Part shown: positions 53,479 to 63,484 of the stretch, piece after piece
Layout of the letters: each line of letters begins with the position of its first letter
Position numbering within the stretch: position 1 is the stretch's first letter
NCBI RefSeq assembly: GCF_002934265.1
Contig: NZ_PTIX01000007.1
Location: 1-64,000, forward strand
Source of the DNA: Actinokineospora auranticolor
Lineage (GTDB): Bacteria > Actinomycetota > Actinomycetes > Mycobacteriales > Pseudonocardiaceae
Length of the DNA stretch: 64,000 bases
Reading direction: 5' to 3'
Notes under the pieces: generated by a model
The model's input: only the letters and a program-made list of their open reading frames with translations
Told to the model about the DNA's origin: nothing
Database searches by the model: none
Position numbers and translations under genes: made by a program

Positions 53479-55347
53479 GTGGCACCACCGGTTGGGCAGA
53501 TCCGCCCAGGACGCTATCTGGCGTTCTTCGTAGCAATCGTCGCTGTCCTCTACGCCCTCGTGTTCGCCACCGGCGACCACAAGGCGACGCCCAAGCTGGG
53601 CATCGACCTGCAGGGCGGGACCAGGGTCGCGCTGACCGCGCGGACCGCGACCGGTGAGGCACCGTCCAAGGAATCGCTCGCCCTGTCCCGGGAGATCATC
53701 GAGACCCGGGTCAACCACACCGGTGTCGCGGGTGCCGAGGTCGTCCTCGACGGCAACAACATCGTGATCACCGTTCCCGGCGAGAACGGCGAGCGCGCCA
53801 AGGACCTCGGTCAGACCGCGCAGCTGCGCTTCCGCCCGGTGATCGGCGCGATCCCCGTCGGCGCGCAGGCGCAGCAGCAGACGCCGCCCGCCGACGGGTC
53901 CGTGCAGCCGTCCGGCACGCAGCCCACCTCCGGTGCCCCCGCCCCGCCCGCCACCTCGGCGCCCGCCGGGTCCGGCGCGCCCACCTCCGGCGCCCCGCAG
54001 GGCCGTCCGGCGCCCGCGCTGGCCCAGCAGCAGACCACCACGCCGTCGGCCCCGCCCGCCACCTCGGGCGCCCCGGCCACCTCGGCCCCCGCCGCGTCGG
54101 CCCCCGCTCCGGCACCGGCCACCGCGGACACCGCGTGCGGCAAGTACGGCGCGCTGCTCGCCGACCAGAAGGCCAAGCAGAGCGACGTCATCGCCGCCGC
54201 GCAGAAGTGCCGCCAGGACCCGAAGCTCGCGGGCAGCAAGGGCCCCGACGGCGCGGACGTCCCGGCCGACCAGGCGCTGCAGCAGGCCGCGCTGGCCACC
54301 CTGGACTGCGACCCGACCAAGAAGGACCCGCTGGTCGGCAACGACGACCCGAAGCTGCCGCTGGCCGCCTGCGACCAGGACGCCGGGGAGAAGTTCATCC
54401 TCGGCCCGTCCTTCCTCGAGGGCACCGAGATCAGCAACGCGGCCGCCAGCCCGGACCCGACCGGCGTCGGCTACGTGGTGACGCTGGACTTCAAGTCGGG
54501 CGGCTCCAAGACCTGGTCCGAGTACACCGCCTCGCACGTCAACGAGCGCGCCGCGTTCGTCCTCGACACCCAGGTCGTCTCCGCGCCCACCATCCAGGGC
54601 GTGATCACCGGCGCCACCCAGATCACCGGCGGCCAGGGCGGCTTCAAGCAGGCCGAGGCGCAGAAGCTGGCCCAGGTGCTCAAGTTCGGCTCGCTGCCGC
54701 TGTCGTTCGAGGCGTCCGAGGCCGAGACCGTGTCCGCGACGCTGGGCCTGGCCTCGCTGGAGGCCGGTCTGATCGCCGGTGGCATCGGCCTGCTGCTGGT
54801 GTTCCTCTACTGCCTGGTCTACTACCGGCTGCTCGGCTTGCAGATGATCCTGTCGCTGGTGCTCTCGGCGGTCGTGGTCTACGCGTTCCTGGTGCTGCTC
54901 GGCCGCTGGATCGGCTTCACCCTCGACCTCGCGGGCATCGCCGGGTTCATCGTCGCCATCGGCATCACCGCGGACTCGTTCGTGATCTTCTTCGAACGGC
55001 TCAAGGACGAGGTCCGCGAGGGCCGCACGTTCCGCTCCGCGGTGCCGCGGGCGTGGGTGCGGTCGCGGCGCACGATCCTGTCCGCCGACGCGGTCAGCTT
55101 CCTCGCCGCCGCCGTGCTCTACGTGCTCGCCGTCGGCCAGGTCCGCGGCTTCGCGTTCACCCTGGGCATGTCCACGGTCCTCGACCTCGTCGTGGTGTTC
55201 CTGGTGACCCACCCGCTGGTGGCGCTGTCGGCGAAGTCGAAGTTCCTGTCCCACCCGAAGTACTCCGGCCTCGGCTCCGTGCAGCGCCTGGCGGCCACCC
55301 AGCGCGCCGCGCGGGTCCCCGCGGGCACCGCCGCGAAGGAAGTGTGA
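53479..55347 (+). CDS. secD: protein translocase subunit SecD
   Basis: The 622-residue export protein has a first membrane helix (YLAFFVAIVAVLYALVFATG), P1 start KLGIDLQGGTRVALT, and five C-terminal helices with FIVAIGITADSFVIFFERLKDE. With SecF it uses the proton gradient to finish translocation. Residues about 131-217 are a Pro/Ala/Ser/Gln-rich insert in the outer P1 domain, followed by a Cys-containing segment. GTG 53479, ten bases after GGAGACGG, is preferred over the frame opening at 53392. Confidence 0.95.
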   Translation: MAPPVGQIRPGRYLAFFVAIVAVLYALVFATGDHKATPKLGIDLQGGTRVALTARTATGEAPSKESLALSREIIETRVNHTGVAGAEVVLDGNNIVITVPGENGERAKDLGQTAQLRFRPVIGAIPVGAQAQQQTPPADGSVQPSGTQPTSGAPAPPATSAPAGSGAPTSGAPQGRPAPALAQQQTTTPSAPPATSGAPATSAPAASAPAPAPATADTACGKYGALLADQKAKQSDVIAAAQKCRQDPKLAGSKGPDGADVPADQALQQAALATLDCDPTKKDPLVGNDDPKLPLAACDQDAGEKFILGPSFLEGTEISNAAASPDPTGVGYVVTLDFKSGGSKTWSEYTASHVNERAAFVLDTQVVSAPTIQGVITGATQITGGQGGFKQAEAQKLAQVLKFGSLPLSFEASEAETVSATLGLASLEAGLIAGGIGLLLVFLYCLVYYRLLGLQMILSLVLSAVVVYAFLVLLGRWIGFTLDLAGIAGFIVAIGITADSFVIFFERLKDEVREGRTFRSAVPRAWVRSRRTILSADAVSFLAAAVLYVLAVGQVRGFAFTLGMSTVLDLVVVFLVTHPLVALSAKSKFLSHPKYSGLGSVQRLAATQRAARVPAGTAAKEV

Positions 55348-55348
55348 C

Positions 55349-56620
55349 GTGACCAGCAACGAGAACCCGGCCCCGGTCCCGGCCACGCTCAGCGCCACCG
55401 GCGACGTCGCGGTCGGCGGCAAGCACAGCGTCTTCGACCGGCTCTACACCGGCACGGGCGCGTTCGACATCGTCGGCAAGCGCAAGCGCTGGTACCTCAT
55501 CTTCGGCGCGCTGATGCTCGTCTGCATCGCCTCGATGGTCTTCCGCGGCTTCAACCTCGGCATCGACTTCGAGGGCGGCACCAAGGTCTCCATGCCGTCG
55601 GTCAGCGCCTCCGGCGAGATCTCGACCGAAGAGGTCAAGCGGGTCTTCGTCGAGACGCTGAACAAAGAGCAGCCCACCGTGCAGCGGGTCGGCACCGGCG
55701 CGGGCGCCTCGATCCAGATCAAGTCCGAGGCGCTGAAGGTCCCCGAGGTCGCCCAGCTCAAGCAGGCGCTGTTCGACGAGTTCAAGCCGGTGTCGCAGGA
55801 CGGCACGGCCGGGCCCGCGCAGATCAGCGACAGCGCCGTCTCCGGTACCTGGGGCGGGGAGATCTCCCGCCAGGCGCTGTGGGCACTGCTCGCCTTCCTG
55901 GTGCTGGTGACCATCTTCCTGGCCTTCTACTTCGAGAAGTGGATGGCCGTGGCCGCGCTGGCCGCGCTCATCCACGACGTCGTGATCACCATGGGCGTCT
56001 ACTCGATCGTCGGCTTCGAGGTCACCCCGGCCACGGTGATCGGTCTGCTCACCATCCTCGGGTTCTCCCTCTACGACACCGTCGTGGTGTTCGACAAGGT
56101 CAAGGAGAACACCCGGGGCCTGCTGGGCCTGACCAGGCGCACCTACGGCGAGGCGGCGAACCTGGCGCTGAACCAGACCCTGATGCGCTCGATCAACACC
56201 TCGCTGTTCGCGCTGCTGCCGGTGCTCGGCCTGCTCATCGTCGGCGTCGGCCTGCTCGGCGTCGGCACCCTGCAGGACCTCGCGCTGGTCCAGCTGACCG
56301 GCATGCTCGCGGGCGCGCTGTCCTCGATCTACCTGGCGACCCCGATCCTGGTCGACCTGAAGATGACCGAGCCCAAGTTCCGGCAGCAGGCCGACCGGGT
56401 CCGGCTGCGCCGGGCGAACCAGGCCGCGCGCCGGGCCGAGGCCACCGACGCCGAGCTGGGCGAGGAGGGTGCCCTGGAGGCCGAGCTGCGCCGCGAGAAG
56501 GCGTACGCGACCGCGTCCAGCGTGCCCGCCCGCACCCCGAAGGCGTCCGACGCGCGCCGCAAGGCGGGCAAGCCGGTCCCGAAGCCCACGGGCAAGCCGA
56601 CCGGCAAGAAGCGGCACTGA
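55349..56620 (+). CDS. secF: protein translocase subunit SecF
   Basis: The 423-residue partner of SecD has WYLIFGALMLVCIASMVFRG, the P4 start FNLGIDFEGGTKVSMP and five further helices with TILGFSLYDTVVVFDKVKEN, the SecF signature. A basic C-terminal tail of about 80 residues faces the cytoplasm. GTG 55349 is one base after the secD stop. Confidence 0.95.
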   Translation: MTSNENPAPVPATLSATGDVAVGGKHSVFDRLYTGTGAFDIVGKRKRWYLIFGALMLVCIASMVFRGFNLGIDFEGGTKVSMPSVSASGEISTEEVKRVFVETLNKEQPTVQRVGTGAGASIQIKSEALKVPEVAQLKQALFDEFKPVSQDGTAGPAQISDSAVSGTWGGEISRQALWALLAFLVLVTIFLAFYFEKWMAVAALAALIHDVVITMGVYSIVGFEVTPATVIGLLTILGFSLYDTVVVFDKVKENTRGLLGLTRRTYGEAANLALNQTLMRSINTSLFALLPVLGLLIVGVGLLGVGTLQDLALVQLTGMLAGALSSIYLATPILVDLKMTEPKFRQQADRVRLRRANQAARRAEATDAELGEEGALEAELRREKAYATASSVPARTPKASDARRKAGKPVPKPTGKPTGKKRH

Positions 56621-56624
56621 CGCC

Positions 56625-57149
56625 GTGGCGGACCCGGAGCTGACCAGGGCGCTCGGCCTCGTCCGGGAGGTCACCGACTTCCCCGAGCCGGGCGTCCTGT
56701 TCCAGGACCTGAGCCCGCTGCTGGCCGACGCGCGGGGCTTCCGCGCGGTGGTCGACGCCCTGGCCGGTGCGGTACCGGCCGGGGTGGACACCGTGCTGGC
56801 GCTGGAGGCCCGCGGCTTCCTGTTCGGCGCCGCGCTGGCCGCCACCCGCGGGTTCGGCGTGGTGCCGATCCGCAAACCGGGCAAACTGCCCGCCGTCGCG
56901 GACCGGGTCACCTACGACCTCGAGTACGGGTCCGCCACGTTCGAGCTGCCGGTGGGCGCGCTCGGCGCGGGCAACCGGGTCGTGGTCGTGGACGACGTGC
57001 TGGCCACCGGCGGCACCCTCGCGGCCGCCGCCGGGCTGGCCGCGCGGGCAGGCGCCGAGGTGACCGCCGCCCTGGTCGTGGTGGAGATCACGGCCCTGGG
57101 CGGCCGGGCGCGCGTGCCGCTGCCCGTGCACGCCGTTCACGGTGTCTGA
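56625..57149 (+). CDS. apt: adenine phosphoribosyltransferase
   Basis: The 174-residue purine salvage enzyme makes AMP from adenine and PRPP. It has DFPEPGVLFQDLSPLLAD, LALEARGFLFGAALA, RKPGKLP and the PRPP loop VVVVDDVLATGGTLAAA. GTG 56625 lies four bases after the secF stop. The secF-apt-relA order is the mycobacterial one. Confidence 0.95.
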   Translation: MADPELTRALGLVREVTDFPEPGVLFQDLSPLLADARGFRAVVDALAGAVPAGVDTVLALEARGFLFGAALAATRGFGVVPIRKPGKLPAVADRVTYDLEYGSATFELPVGALGAGNRVVVVDDVLATGGTLAAAAGLAARAGAEVTAALVVVEITALGGRARVPLPVHAVHGV

Positions 57150-57341
57150 GCCGTCCGATTGCCGGTAGCGGACTTCCGCCGCGCGTATCCCGGGTGTCGA
57201 TTCGGCGTACCTGGGGTGCGCTTCATCGCCCGAATGCCCGGTCAGCTGCTCTAACGGAGTTATCCTCGGTACCCGGGCCGCGCACGTGACCCGGACGCAC
57301 CGCCGCGCCCGCCACGGCGCCGAGCTGCCCGGGGAGCACGT

Positions 57342-59657
57342 TTGACCCACGACGTGGACACTGGCACCACCCCGACGACCCCCGGGGTGGACCAACCCGC
57401 GCAGGCGGGCAGGCAGCCGTCGGCCACCCGACGGGTGCGGGCCCGGTTGGCCCGGCGGATCACCGCCCAGCGCGCGGCCCCGGTCAAGCAGGTGCTCGAA
57501 CCGCTGGCCGCCGTGCACCGCGAGCTGCACCCGAAGGCCGACCTGGCGCTGCTGCAGCACGCCTACGACGTCGCCGAGGAGATGCACCGCAGCCAGCGGC
57601 GCAAGTCCGGCGACCCGTACATCACCCACCCGCTGGCCGTGGCCACCATCCTGGCCGAGCTGGGCATGGACACCACGACGCTGGTCGCGGCGCTGCTGCA
57701 CGACACCGTCGAGGACACCGAGTACTCCCTGGACGGCCTGCGCGAGGACTTCGGCGACGAGGTCGCGCACCTGGTCGACGGGGTCACCAAGCTGGACAAG
57801 GTGCAGCTGGGCAGCGCCGCCGAGGCCGAGACCATCCGCAAGATGGTCATCGCCATGGCCCGCGACCCCCGGGTGCTGGTCATCAAGCTGGCCGACCGGC
57901 TGCACAACATGCGCACCATGCGGTTCCTGCCGCCGGAGAAGCAGGCGAAGAAGGCCCGCGAGACGCTGGAGGTGCTGGCCCCGCTGGCGCACCGGCTCGG
58001 CATGGCCACGGTCAAGTGGGAGCTGGAGGACCTGGCCTTCGCCATCCTCCAGCCGAAGAAGTACGACGAGATCGTGCGGCTGGTGGCGAACCGGGCCCCC
58101 TCGCGCGACACGTACCTGCAGACCGTCATCGGCACCCTGGGCACCAACCTGGAGTCGTCCCGGATCACCGCGCGGGTCGAGGGCAGGCCCAAGCACTACT
58201 ACTCGATCCACCAGAAGATGATCGTCCGGGGCCGCGACTTCGACGACATCCACGACCTGGTCGGGGTCCGGATCCTGGTCGACGACGTGCGCGACTGCTA
58301 CGCGGCCATGGGCGTCGTGCACGCGCTGTGGCAGCCGATGCCGGGCCGGTTCAAGGACTACATCGCCCAGCCCCGGTTCGGGGTCTACCAGTCGCTGCAC
58401 ACCACGGTCATCGGGCCGGACGGCAAGCCGCTGGAGGTGCAGATCCGCACCCACGAGATGCACCGCACCGCCGAGTACGGCATCGCGGCGCACTGGCGGT
58501 ACAAGGAGACCAAGGGCACCCACGCGGGCGTCGACGTCGACGAGATGGCGTGGATGCGGCAGCTGCTGGACTGGCAGCGGGAGGCGGCGGACCCGGGGGA
58601 GTTCCTGGAGTCGCTGCGCTACGACCTGGCCACCCGGGAGATCTTCGTCTTCACCCCGAAGGGCGACGTGGAGACGCTGCCCGCCGGGTCGACCCCGGTC
58701 GACTTCGCCTACGCCGTGCACACCGAGGTCGGCCACCGCTGCATCGGCGCGCGGGTCAACGGCCGCCTGGTCGCGCTCGAGCGCAAGCTGGAGAACGGCG
58801 AGGTCGTGGAGATCTTCACCTCCAAGGCCGAGGGCGCCGGGCCGAGCCGGGACTGGCTGGCCTTCGTCGCCTCGCCGCGGGCCCGGGCGAAGATCAAGCA
58901 GTGGTTCGCCAAGGAGCGCAAGGAAGAGGCGATCGAGGCGGGCAAGGACTCGATCACCAAGGAGGTCCGCCGGGTCGGCCTGCCGATGCAGCGGCTCGTG
59001 TCGGCGGACTCGGTGACGGCGCTGGCCCGCGAGCTGCGGTACCCGGAGGTCAGCTCGCTCTACGCCGCGATCGGCGAGGGGCACGTCTCTGCCCGCCACG
59101 TCGTCCAGCGGCTGGTGGCGCTGCTGGGCGGGGTGGACCACGCCGAGGAGGAGCTGGCGGAGCGCGCGACCCCGTCGACGATCACCCGGCGCCGCGCGTC
59201 GGGGGACGCGGGCGTGATCGTCAAGGGCGCCTCCGACGTGTGGGTGAAGCTGGCGCGGTGCTGCACGCCGGTCCCGGGCGACGACATCCTGGGCTTCGTG
59301 ACGCGCGGCGGTGGCGTCAGCGTCCACCGCACGGACTGCACCAACGCCGACGAGCTGCTGCAGACCCCGGAGCGGCTGCTGGAGGTCGAGTGGGCGCCGT
59401 CGGAGTCGTCGGTGTTCCTCGTCGCGATCCAGGTGGAGGCGCTCGACCGGCACCGGCTGCTCTCGGACGTGACGAAGGTGCTGGCCGATGAGAAGGTCAA
59501 CATCCTGTCGGCCTCGGTGACCACGTCCCGGGACCGGGTGGCGGTGAGCCGCTTCTCGTTCGAGATGGGCGACCCGAAGCACCTCGGTCACGTCCTCAAG
59601 GCGGTCCGCAGCGTGGAAGGCGTCTACGACGTCTACCGGGTGACCTCGGCGTCGTAG
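57342..59657 (+). CDS. relA: bifunctional (p)ppGpp synthetase/hydrolase
   Basis: The 771-residue stringent-response enzyme has the HD hydrolase domain ([43 protein letters not shown]), the synthetase domain ([38 protein letters not shown]), TGS ([20 protein letters not shown]) and a C-terminal ACT domain. Both active sites look intact. The start is TTG 57342 behind GGGGAG. TATCCT at 57261-57266 is a possible -10, leaving about 75 leader bases. Confidence 0.95.
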   Translation: MTHDVDTGTTPTTPGVDQPAQAGRQPSATRRVRARLARRITAQRAAPVKQVLEPLAAVHRELHPKADLALLQHAYDVAEEMHRSQRRKSGDPYITHPLAVATILAELGMDTTTLVAALLHDTVEDTEYSLDGLREDFGDEVAHLVDGVTKLDKVQLGSAAEAETIRKMVIAMARDPRVLVIKLADRLHNMRTMRFLPPEKQAKKARETLEVLAPLAHRLGMATVKWELEDLAFAILQPKKYDEIVRLVANRAPSRDTYLQTVIGTLGTNLESSRITARVEGRPKHYYSIHQKMIVRGRDFDDIHDLVGVRILVDDVRDCYAAMGVVHALWQPMPGRFKDYIAQPRFGVYQSLHTTVIGPDGKPLEVQIRTHEMHRTAEYGIAAHWRYKETKGTHAGVDVDEMAWMRQLLDWQREAADPGEFLESLRYDLATREIFVFTPKGDVETLPAGSTPVDFAYAVHTEVGHRCIGARVNGRLVALERKLENGEVVEIFTSKAEGAGPSRDWLAFVASPRARAKIKQWFAKERKEEAIEAGKDSITKEVRRVGLPMQRLVSADSVTALARELRYPEVSSLYAAIGEGHVSARHVVQRLVALLGGVDHAEEELAERATPSTITRRRASGDAGVIVKGASDVWVKLARCCTPVPGDDILGFVTRGGGVSVHRTDCTNADELLQTPERLLEVEWAPSESSVFLVAIQVEALDRHRLLSDVTKVLADEKVNILSASVTTSRDRVAVSRFSFEMGDPKHLGHVLKAVRSVEGVYDVYRVTSAS

Positions 59658-60559
59658 TGGCGGACATCGAGATCACCGCGGGTCTTGTCCGCGACCTGCT
59701 GCGGGACCAGCACCCGGACCTGGCCGAGTTACCCCTCCGCGAGGTGGACGGCGGCTGGGGCAACCAGATGTGGCGCCTCGGGGACGAGTTGGCCGTGCGG
59801 ATCCAGCGCGTGGACACCGAGCCCGAGCACCAGCTCAAGGAGCGCCGGTGGCTGCCGCTGCTGGCCCCGCGCCTGCCGCTGCCGGTCCCCGTCCCGGTGC
59901 GCGACGGCGCGGCCTCCGACCGGTTCCCCAAGCTGTGGACGGTCATGACGTGGGTGCCGGGCGTGCCGCTGGACCGCGGGTCGATCACCCGCGGCGAGCA
60001 CGCGGCCGACACCCTGGCGGCGTTCCTCCGCGCGCTGCACGTGGCCGTCCCCGCCGACGCGCCTGCGGGTTCGGGTCGCGGCGCGCACCCCAAGGACTGG
60101 GCGGGCGGCTTCCACCACTTCTTCGACTCCGTCGACGGGATCGGCTCCGACGAGGCCGCCAGCATCCGGGCCATCTGGGATGACGCCGTCGCGGCCCCCG
60201 CGTGGGAGGGGCCGCCGGTGTGGGTGCACGGCGACCTGCACCCCGCGAACGTCGTCGTCGCGGACGGGACGCTGGCGGGTGTCGTCGACTTCGGCGACCT
60301 GTCCGTCGGCGACCCGGCGTCAGACCTCGCGTCCGCCTGGGTGCTGCTGCCCGCGGGCGCCGCGGCGCGCTTCTTCGCCGCCTACGGTGAGGTCGACGAC
60401 GGGATGGTCCGGCGTGCCCGGGGGCTGGCGGCGCTGAAGAGCCTCTTCCTGATGCTCATGGGCCAGAACGGCGACCGCGGCCTGCCCGGCGGCAAGCCCG
60501 CGTGGGGTCCGGCGGGACGGGCGGCGCTCGACCGAGTCCTGGCCGGGCTCCCCGGGTAG
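59657..60559 (+). CDS. aminoglycoside-phosphotransferase-like kinase
   Basis: The 300-residue protein has the APH/choline-kinase fold: WVHGDLHPANVVV is the catalytic loop (HxDxxxxN) and VVDFGDLSVGDPASDLA the metal-binding DFG segment. The N-lobe has LAVRIQRVDTEPEH. Many chromosomal members act on metabolites instead of drugs; the substrate here is unknown. The GTG touches the relA stop by one base. Confidence 0.85.
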   Translation: MADIEITAGLVRDLLRDQHPDLAELPLREVDGGWGNQMWRLGDELAVRIQRVDTEPEHQLKERRWLPLLAPRLPLPVPVPVRDGAASDRFPKLWTVMTWVPGVPLDRGSITRGEHAADTLAAFLRALHVAVPADAPAGSGRGAHPKDWAGGFHHFFDSVDGIGSDEAASIRAIWDDAVAAPAWEGPPVWVHGDLHPANVVVADGTLAGVVDFGDLSVGDPASDLASAWVLLPAGAAARFFAAYGEVDDGMVRRARGLAALKSLFLMLMGQNGDRGLPGGKPAWGPAGRAALDRVLAGLPG

Positions 60560-60609
60560 GTGTCCGATCCGTACAAGACAGGGTGGTCGGCGCGGCTTAC
60601 GTTGTCCCG

Positions 60610-61497
60610 GTGAAGACTCTGAGCGAAGAGGCGTTCGGGCGGGCCGAGGACTTCGTGCTGCGCACCGCCCGGTTGTTGGAGCGGCGGCGGTTCGGCTACC
60701 TGTTCCGCGATGAACCCGCCGAGCCCGTGCTGGCCGCGCTGTCCGCCTACCGCAACCCCGACGGCGGCTACGGCAACGCCCTGGAGCCCGACGGGCGGGG
60801 CCCCGGGAGCCAGCCGGTGACGACGATGTTCGCGCTCCACGTGCTGCACGAGGTCGGCGCGGCGCCGGACGGGGTGGTGGAGTACCTGGAGTCCATCACC
60901 ATGGCGGACGGGGGAGTGCTGTTCATCCACCCCAACCTCCGCGACTACCCGCGCGCGCCTTGGTGGCCGGTGGAGGACACCACCGAGGGGTCCTTGCTGA
61001 CCACGGCCAACCTGGTCGGTTCCCTGTGGCGGGCGGGGGTCGCGCACCCGTGGGTCGACCGGGCCGCCGAGTTCTGCTGGGCGCGGATCACCGGTATCGA
61101 GTCCACCCACCCCTACGAGGTGCTGGGCTGCCTGGCGTTCCTGGAGCACGCCCCGGACCGCGCGCGGGCCGCGGCTGAGGCGGAGCGGTTGGGCAAGCTG
61201 GTGCGGGACAGCGGTTTCGTCAGCATCGGCGACGGCGGGGTGGTGCCGGAGGGCTACAACTCCGCCGAGCTCCAGCGGCCCCACGAGTACGCGTCCACCC
61301 CGGACAGCCTCGCGGCGTCGTGGTTCACCGAGGCTGAACTCGAGTCCAGTGTGGACGAGTTGGTGGACGCCCAGCACGCGGACGGCGGCTGGCGGGTGCG
61401 GTGGACCATCTGGACGCCCGCCGTCGAGTTCGAGTGGGCGGGCTGGAACACCGTGGAGTCGCTGAAGACCCTGCGCGCGTTCGGTCGCCTGGGGTGA
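60610..61497 (+). CDS. prenyltransferase/squalene-cyclase-like alpha-toroid protein
   Basis: The 295-residue protein has repeats of the terpene-cyclase toroid type: AYRNPDGGYGNALEPD, MADGGVLFIHP and DAQHADGGWRVRW, each with the DGG(Y/W) turn. No DxDD cyclase motif or DDxxD motif is seen, so enzymatic activity is doubtful. GTG 60610 has no ribosome site. Confidence 0.7.
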   Translation: MKTLSEEAFGRAEDFVLRTARLLERRRFGYLFRDEPAEPVLAALSAYRNPDGGYGNALEPDGRGPGSQPVTTMFALHVLHEVGAAPDGVVEYLESITMADGGVLFIHPNLRDYPRAPWWPVEDTTEGSLLTTANLVGSLWRAGVAHPWVDRAAEFCWARITGIESTHPYEVLGCLAFLEHAPDRARAAAEAERLGKLVRDSGFVSIGDGGVVPEGYNSAELQRPHEYASTPDSLAASWFTEAELESSVDELVDAQHADGGWRVRWTIWTPAVEFEWAGWNTVESLKTLRAFGRLG

Positions 61498-63387
61498 TCA
61501 GAGCAGCGTCAACTGGTCGTCCACCGGCACCCGCGGTTCGGGCGGGCGCACCGCGGCGCTGACCGCCAGGCCGTGGCGGCGTAACAGGGGAGCGACCCGG
61601 GCCGACAGCGACTGCCGGTACCTCGGGTCGGCGTAGCTCGACGTGCCGTAGACCCGCCGGTACAGCGGCACCAGCGCCGGGTGCTCCCGCGCCAGCCACG
61701 CCGCGAACCACTCGCGGGCCCCGGGGCGCACGTGCAGCGCCATGACCGACGCCGAGGTCGCCCCCGCCGCCGCGATGGCGGCCAGCAGGGAATCCAGCTG
61801 CTCCACCGAATCCGTCAACCCGGGCAGCACCGGCGCCACCATCACCCCGCACGGCAGCCCCGCGTCCGTGATCCGCCGCACGAGTTCCAGGCGGGCCTGC
61901 GGGGTGGCCGTGCCGGGTTCGAGGCTGCGCTGGAGTTCGCGGTCCAGCAGGGCGATCGAGACGCCGACGCCCACGCCGACGTCCTGGCGCGCGGCGAGCA
62001 GGTCCGGCAGGTCGCGGGTGAGCAGCGTGCCCTTGGTCAGGATGGAGAACGGGGTGCCCGCGCGGCCCAGCGCCCGGATGATCCCCGGCATGATCTTGTA
62101 GCGGCCCTCGGCCCGCTGGTACGGGTCGGTGTTGCTGCCCATCGCCACGTGCTCGCGCCGCCAGCTCGGCGCGGCCAGCTGCCGGGCGAGCACCTGGGCG
62201 GCGTTGACCTTGACCACGATCTGGCTGTCGAAGTCGCGGCCCGCGTCCAGGTCGAGGTAGGTGTGCGAGCCGCGGGCGAAGCAGTTGTGGCTCACCACGC
62301 CGTTGGCGATGAAGTCGCCCGTGCCGGTCGTGATGTCGAACAGCGGCAGGTCCAACCCCAGCGGCTCGACCGACACGACCCCGAGCCGGGCCCCGGACTT
62401 GATCGCGGCGTCGTCGATGGCGCGCTTGCCGGTCGCCGCCGGGTCGGTGGTGTGGAACAGGCGCAGGTGCTCGGCCAGGCCGCCGTCCACCCGCACGCAG
62501 GCCCGGTCGTCCGGGGCGCGGCGGGACTCGACGGCGTGCCGGAAACCGAAGGCGCCCAACGCCTCCGTGACCGCCGCGAGGGTGCGCGCGCTCAGGTTCG
62601 GCAACCGCAGGATGCGGTGGGCGAAGGTGCCGTCCGCGTCGAAGACCCCGGCCAGCAGCCCCTTGCGCCACTCGTCGGTCGGCGTGCGCGGCCACTCGAC
62701 GGGCAGCGTCAGCGGCAGGTCGCCGGTCAGGTACTCGGCGACCCGCCCCGCCGCCTCCACCGGGATCCCGGCCGCGCCGTCGCCGCGGGCGATGCCGCAC
62801 AGGTAGCCCCGGCGGTAGTCGGCGGTGTCCTTGGGCGGCTGCGCGAACCGACCGGTGCCCATGAGCTTGTTGCCCGCCGTCAGGTGCGGGCGGCGCGCGG
62901 CCCCCGAGGTGTCCCCGGTGACGTGCTTCCACCCGCGCTCGGTGAGGAACCGGTGGTCGCCGCTGGCGATGAGCTGCGTGCCGTCGGCCAGGGTGACCCG
63001 GTAGCCGGGTTTGACGGTGGACCAGTGGTCCAGCACCTCGGTCGGCACGTAGTGCCGGTAGCTGCCGCGCCGCTCGGTGCCGTAGACGCGGTCGCCGACG
63101 CGCAGGTCGGCCATCGGCTTGGTGGTGCCGTCGGCCATCAGGACGGGGGTGTCGCCGTGCAGGCAGTAGCTGCACGCGTGGGTGCAGCCGCGGTACGGGT
63201 TCACGGTCCAGCGGAACGGCATAGGCGAGCCTCCCGGCACCTTGTTGAGCACGGACTTGGCGAGCACCTCGTGGAAGACGACCCCCGCGAACTCCGGGGT
63301 CCGCACACTGCGCACCAACCCGGGCAACCCCGGGATGGCGGGCTGCTCCGCCCCGGCGCGGTCTGCCGACAGGCTGTTCCATCGCAC
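61498..63387 (-). CDS. intein-containing Rv2578c-family radical SAM protein
   Basis: The 629-codon precursor holds a radical SAM protein of the SplB-like Rv2578c family interrupted by an intein. The CxxxCxxC cluster motif is RGCTHACSYC with Cys68, Cys72 and Cys75; Cys75 is the intein's first residue and after splicing Cys369 takes its place (CFARGSHTYLDLD). The host continues with VAMGSNTDPYQRAEGRYK and VGVGVGVSIALLD. The enzyme probably acts on nucleic acid or another damaged substrate; this is inference from the SplB relation and the SOS box 9 bases upstream of GTG 63387. Confidence 0.9.
   Translation of the reverse strand: MRWNSLSADRAGAEQPAIPGLPGLVRSVRTPEFAGVVFHEVLAKSVLNKVPGGSPMPFRWTVNPYRGCTHACSYCLHGDTPVLMADGTTKPMADLRVGDRVYGTERRGSYRHYVPTEVLDHWSTVKPGYRVTLADGTQLIASGDHRFLTERGWKHVTGDTSGAARRPHLTAGNKLMGTGRFAQPPKDTADYRRGYLCGIARGDGAAGIPVEAAGRVAEYLTGDLPLTLPVEWPRTPTDEWRKGLLAGVFDADGTFAHRILRLPNLSARTLAAVTEALGAFGFRHAVESRRAPDDRACVRVDGGLAEHLRLFHTTDPAATGKRAIDDAAIKSGARLGVVSVEPLGLDLPLFDITTGTGDFIANGVVSHNCFARGSHTYLDLDAGRDFDSQIVVKVNAAQVLARQLAAPSWRREHVAMGSNTDPYQRAEGRYKIMPGIIRALGRAGTPFSILTKGTLLTRDLPDLLAARQDVGVGVGVSIALLDRELQRSLEPGTATPQARLELVRRITDAGLPCGVMVAPVLPGLTDSVEQLDSLLAAIAAAGATSASVMALHVRPGAREWFAAWLAREHPALVPLYRRVYGTSSYADPRYRQSLSARVAPLLRRHGLAVSAAVRPPEPRVPVDDQLTLL
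62284..63165 (-). other. intein with reduced LAGLIDADG region (294 residues)
   Basis: It starts CLHGDTPVLMADG (block A), has TQLIASGDHRFLTERG (block B) and ends FDITTGTGDFIANGVVSHN followed by Cys (blocks F and G), all residues needed for splicing. Two LAGLIDADG-like motifs, YLCGIARGDG and LLAGVFDADG, are only about 40 residues apart, much closer than in active homing endonucleases, so the endonuclease is probably dead. Confidence 0.9.
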
Positions 63388-63395
63388 GGGGATAG

Positions 63396-63411
63396 TCGAA
63401 CACACGTTCGA
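63396..63411. promoter_or_regulatory. SOS (LexA) box
   Basis: TCGAACACACGTTCGA is a perfect match to the actinobacterial TCGAAC-N4-GTTCGA consensus. It sits nine bases before the radical SAM start and 74 bases before the divergent repeat-protein gene. Confidence 0.85.
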
Positions 63412-63484
63412 ACGCGGCGCAACCGGTTCTCGCCGACCGGCGCCCGCCGACCCGGCGGGCGGTCCGATCAGCGAGGATGGCGCG

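Noticed and set aside
53330-53533. 67-codon leader frame overlapping the secD start, considered as an arrest peptide
   Set aside because: Known actinobacterial SecDF arrest peptides carry an Arg-Ala-Pro-Pro type motif. None is found in any frame of this gap, and the GTG has no clear ribosome site.
56235-59591. 1118-codon open frame on the minus strand opposite secF, apt and relA
   Set aside because: Its protein is rich in Arg, Gln, His, Gly and Val in the pattern expected from the complement of a GC-rich gene, with no domain. The plus-strand genes are certain.
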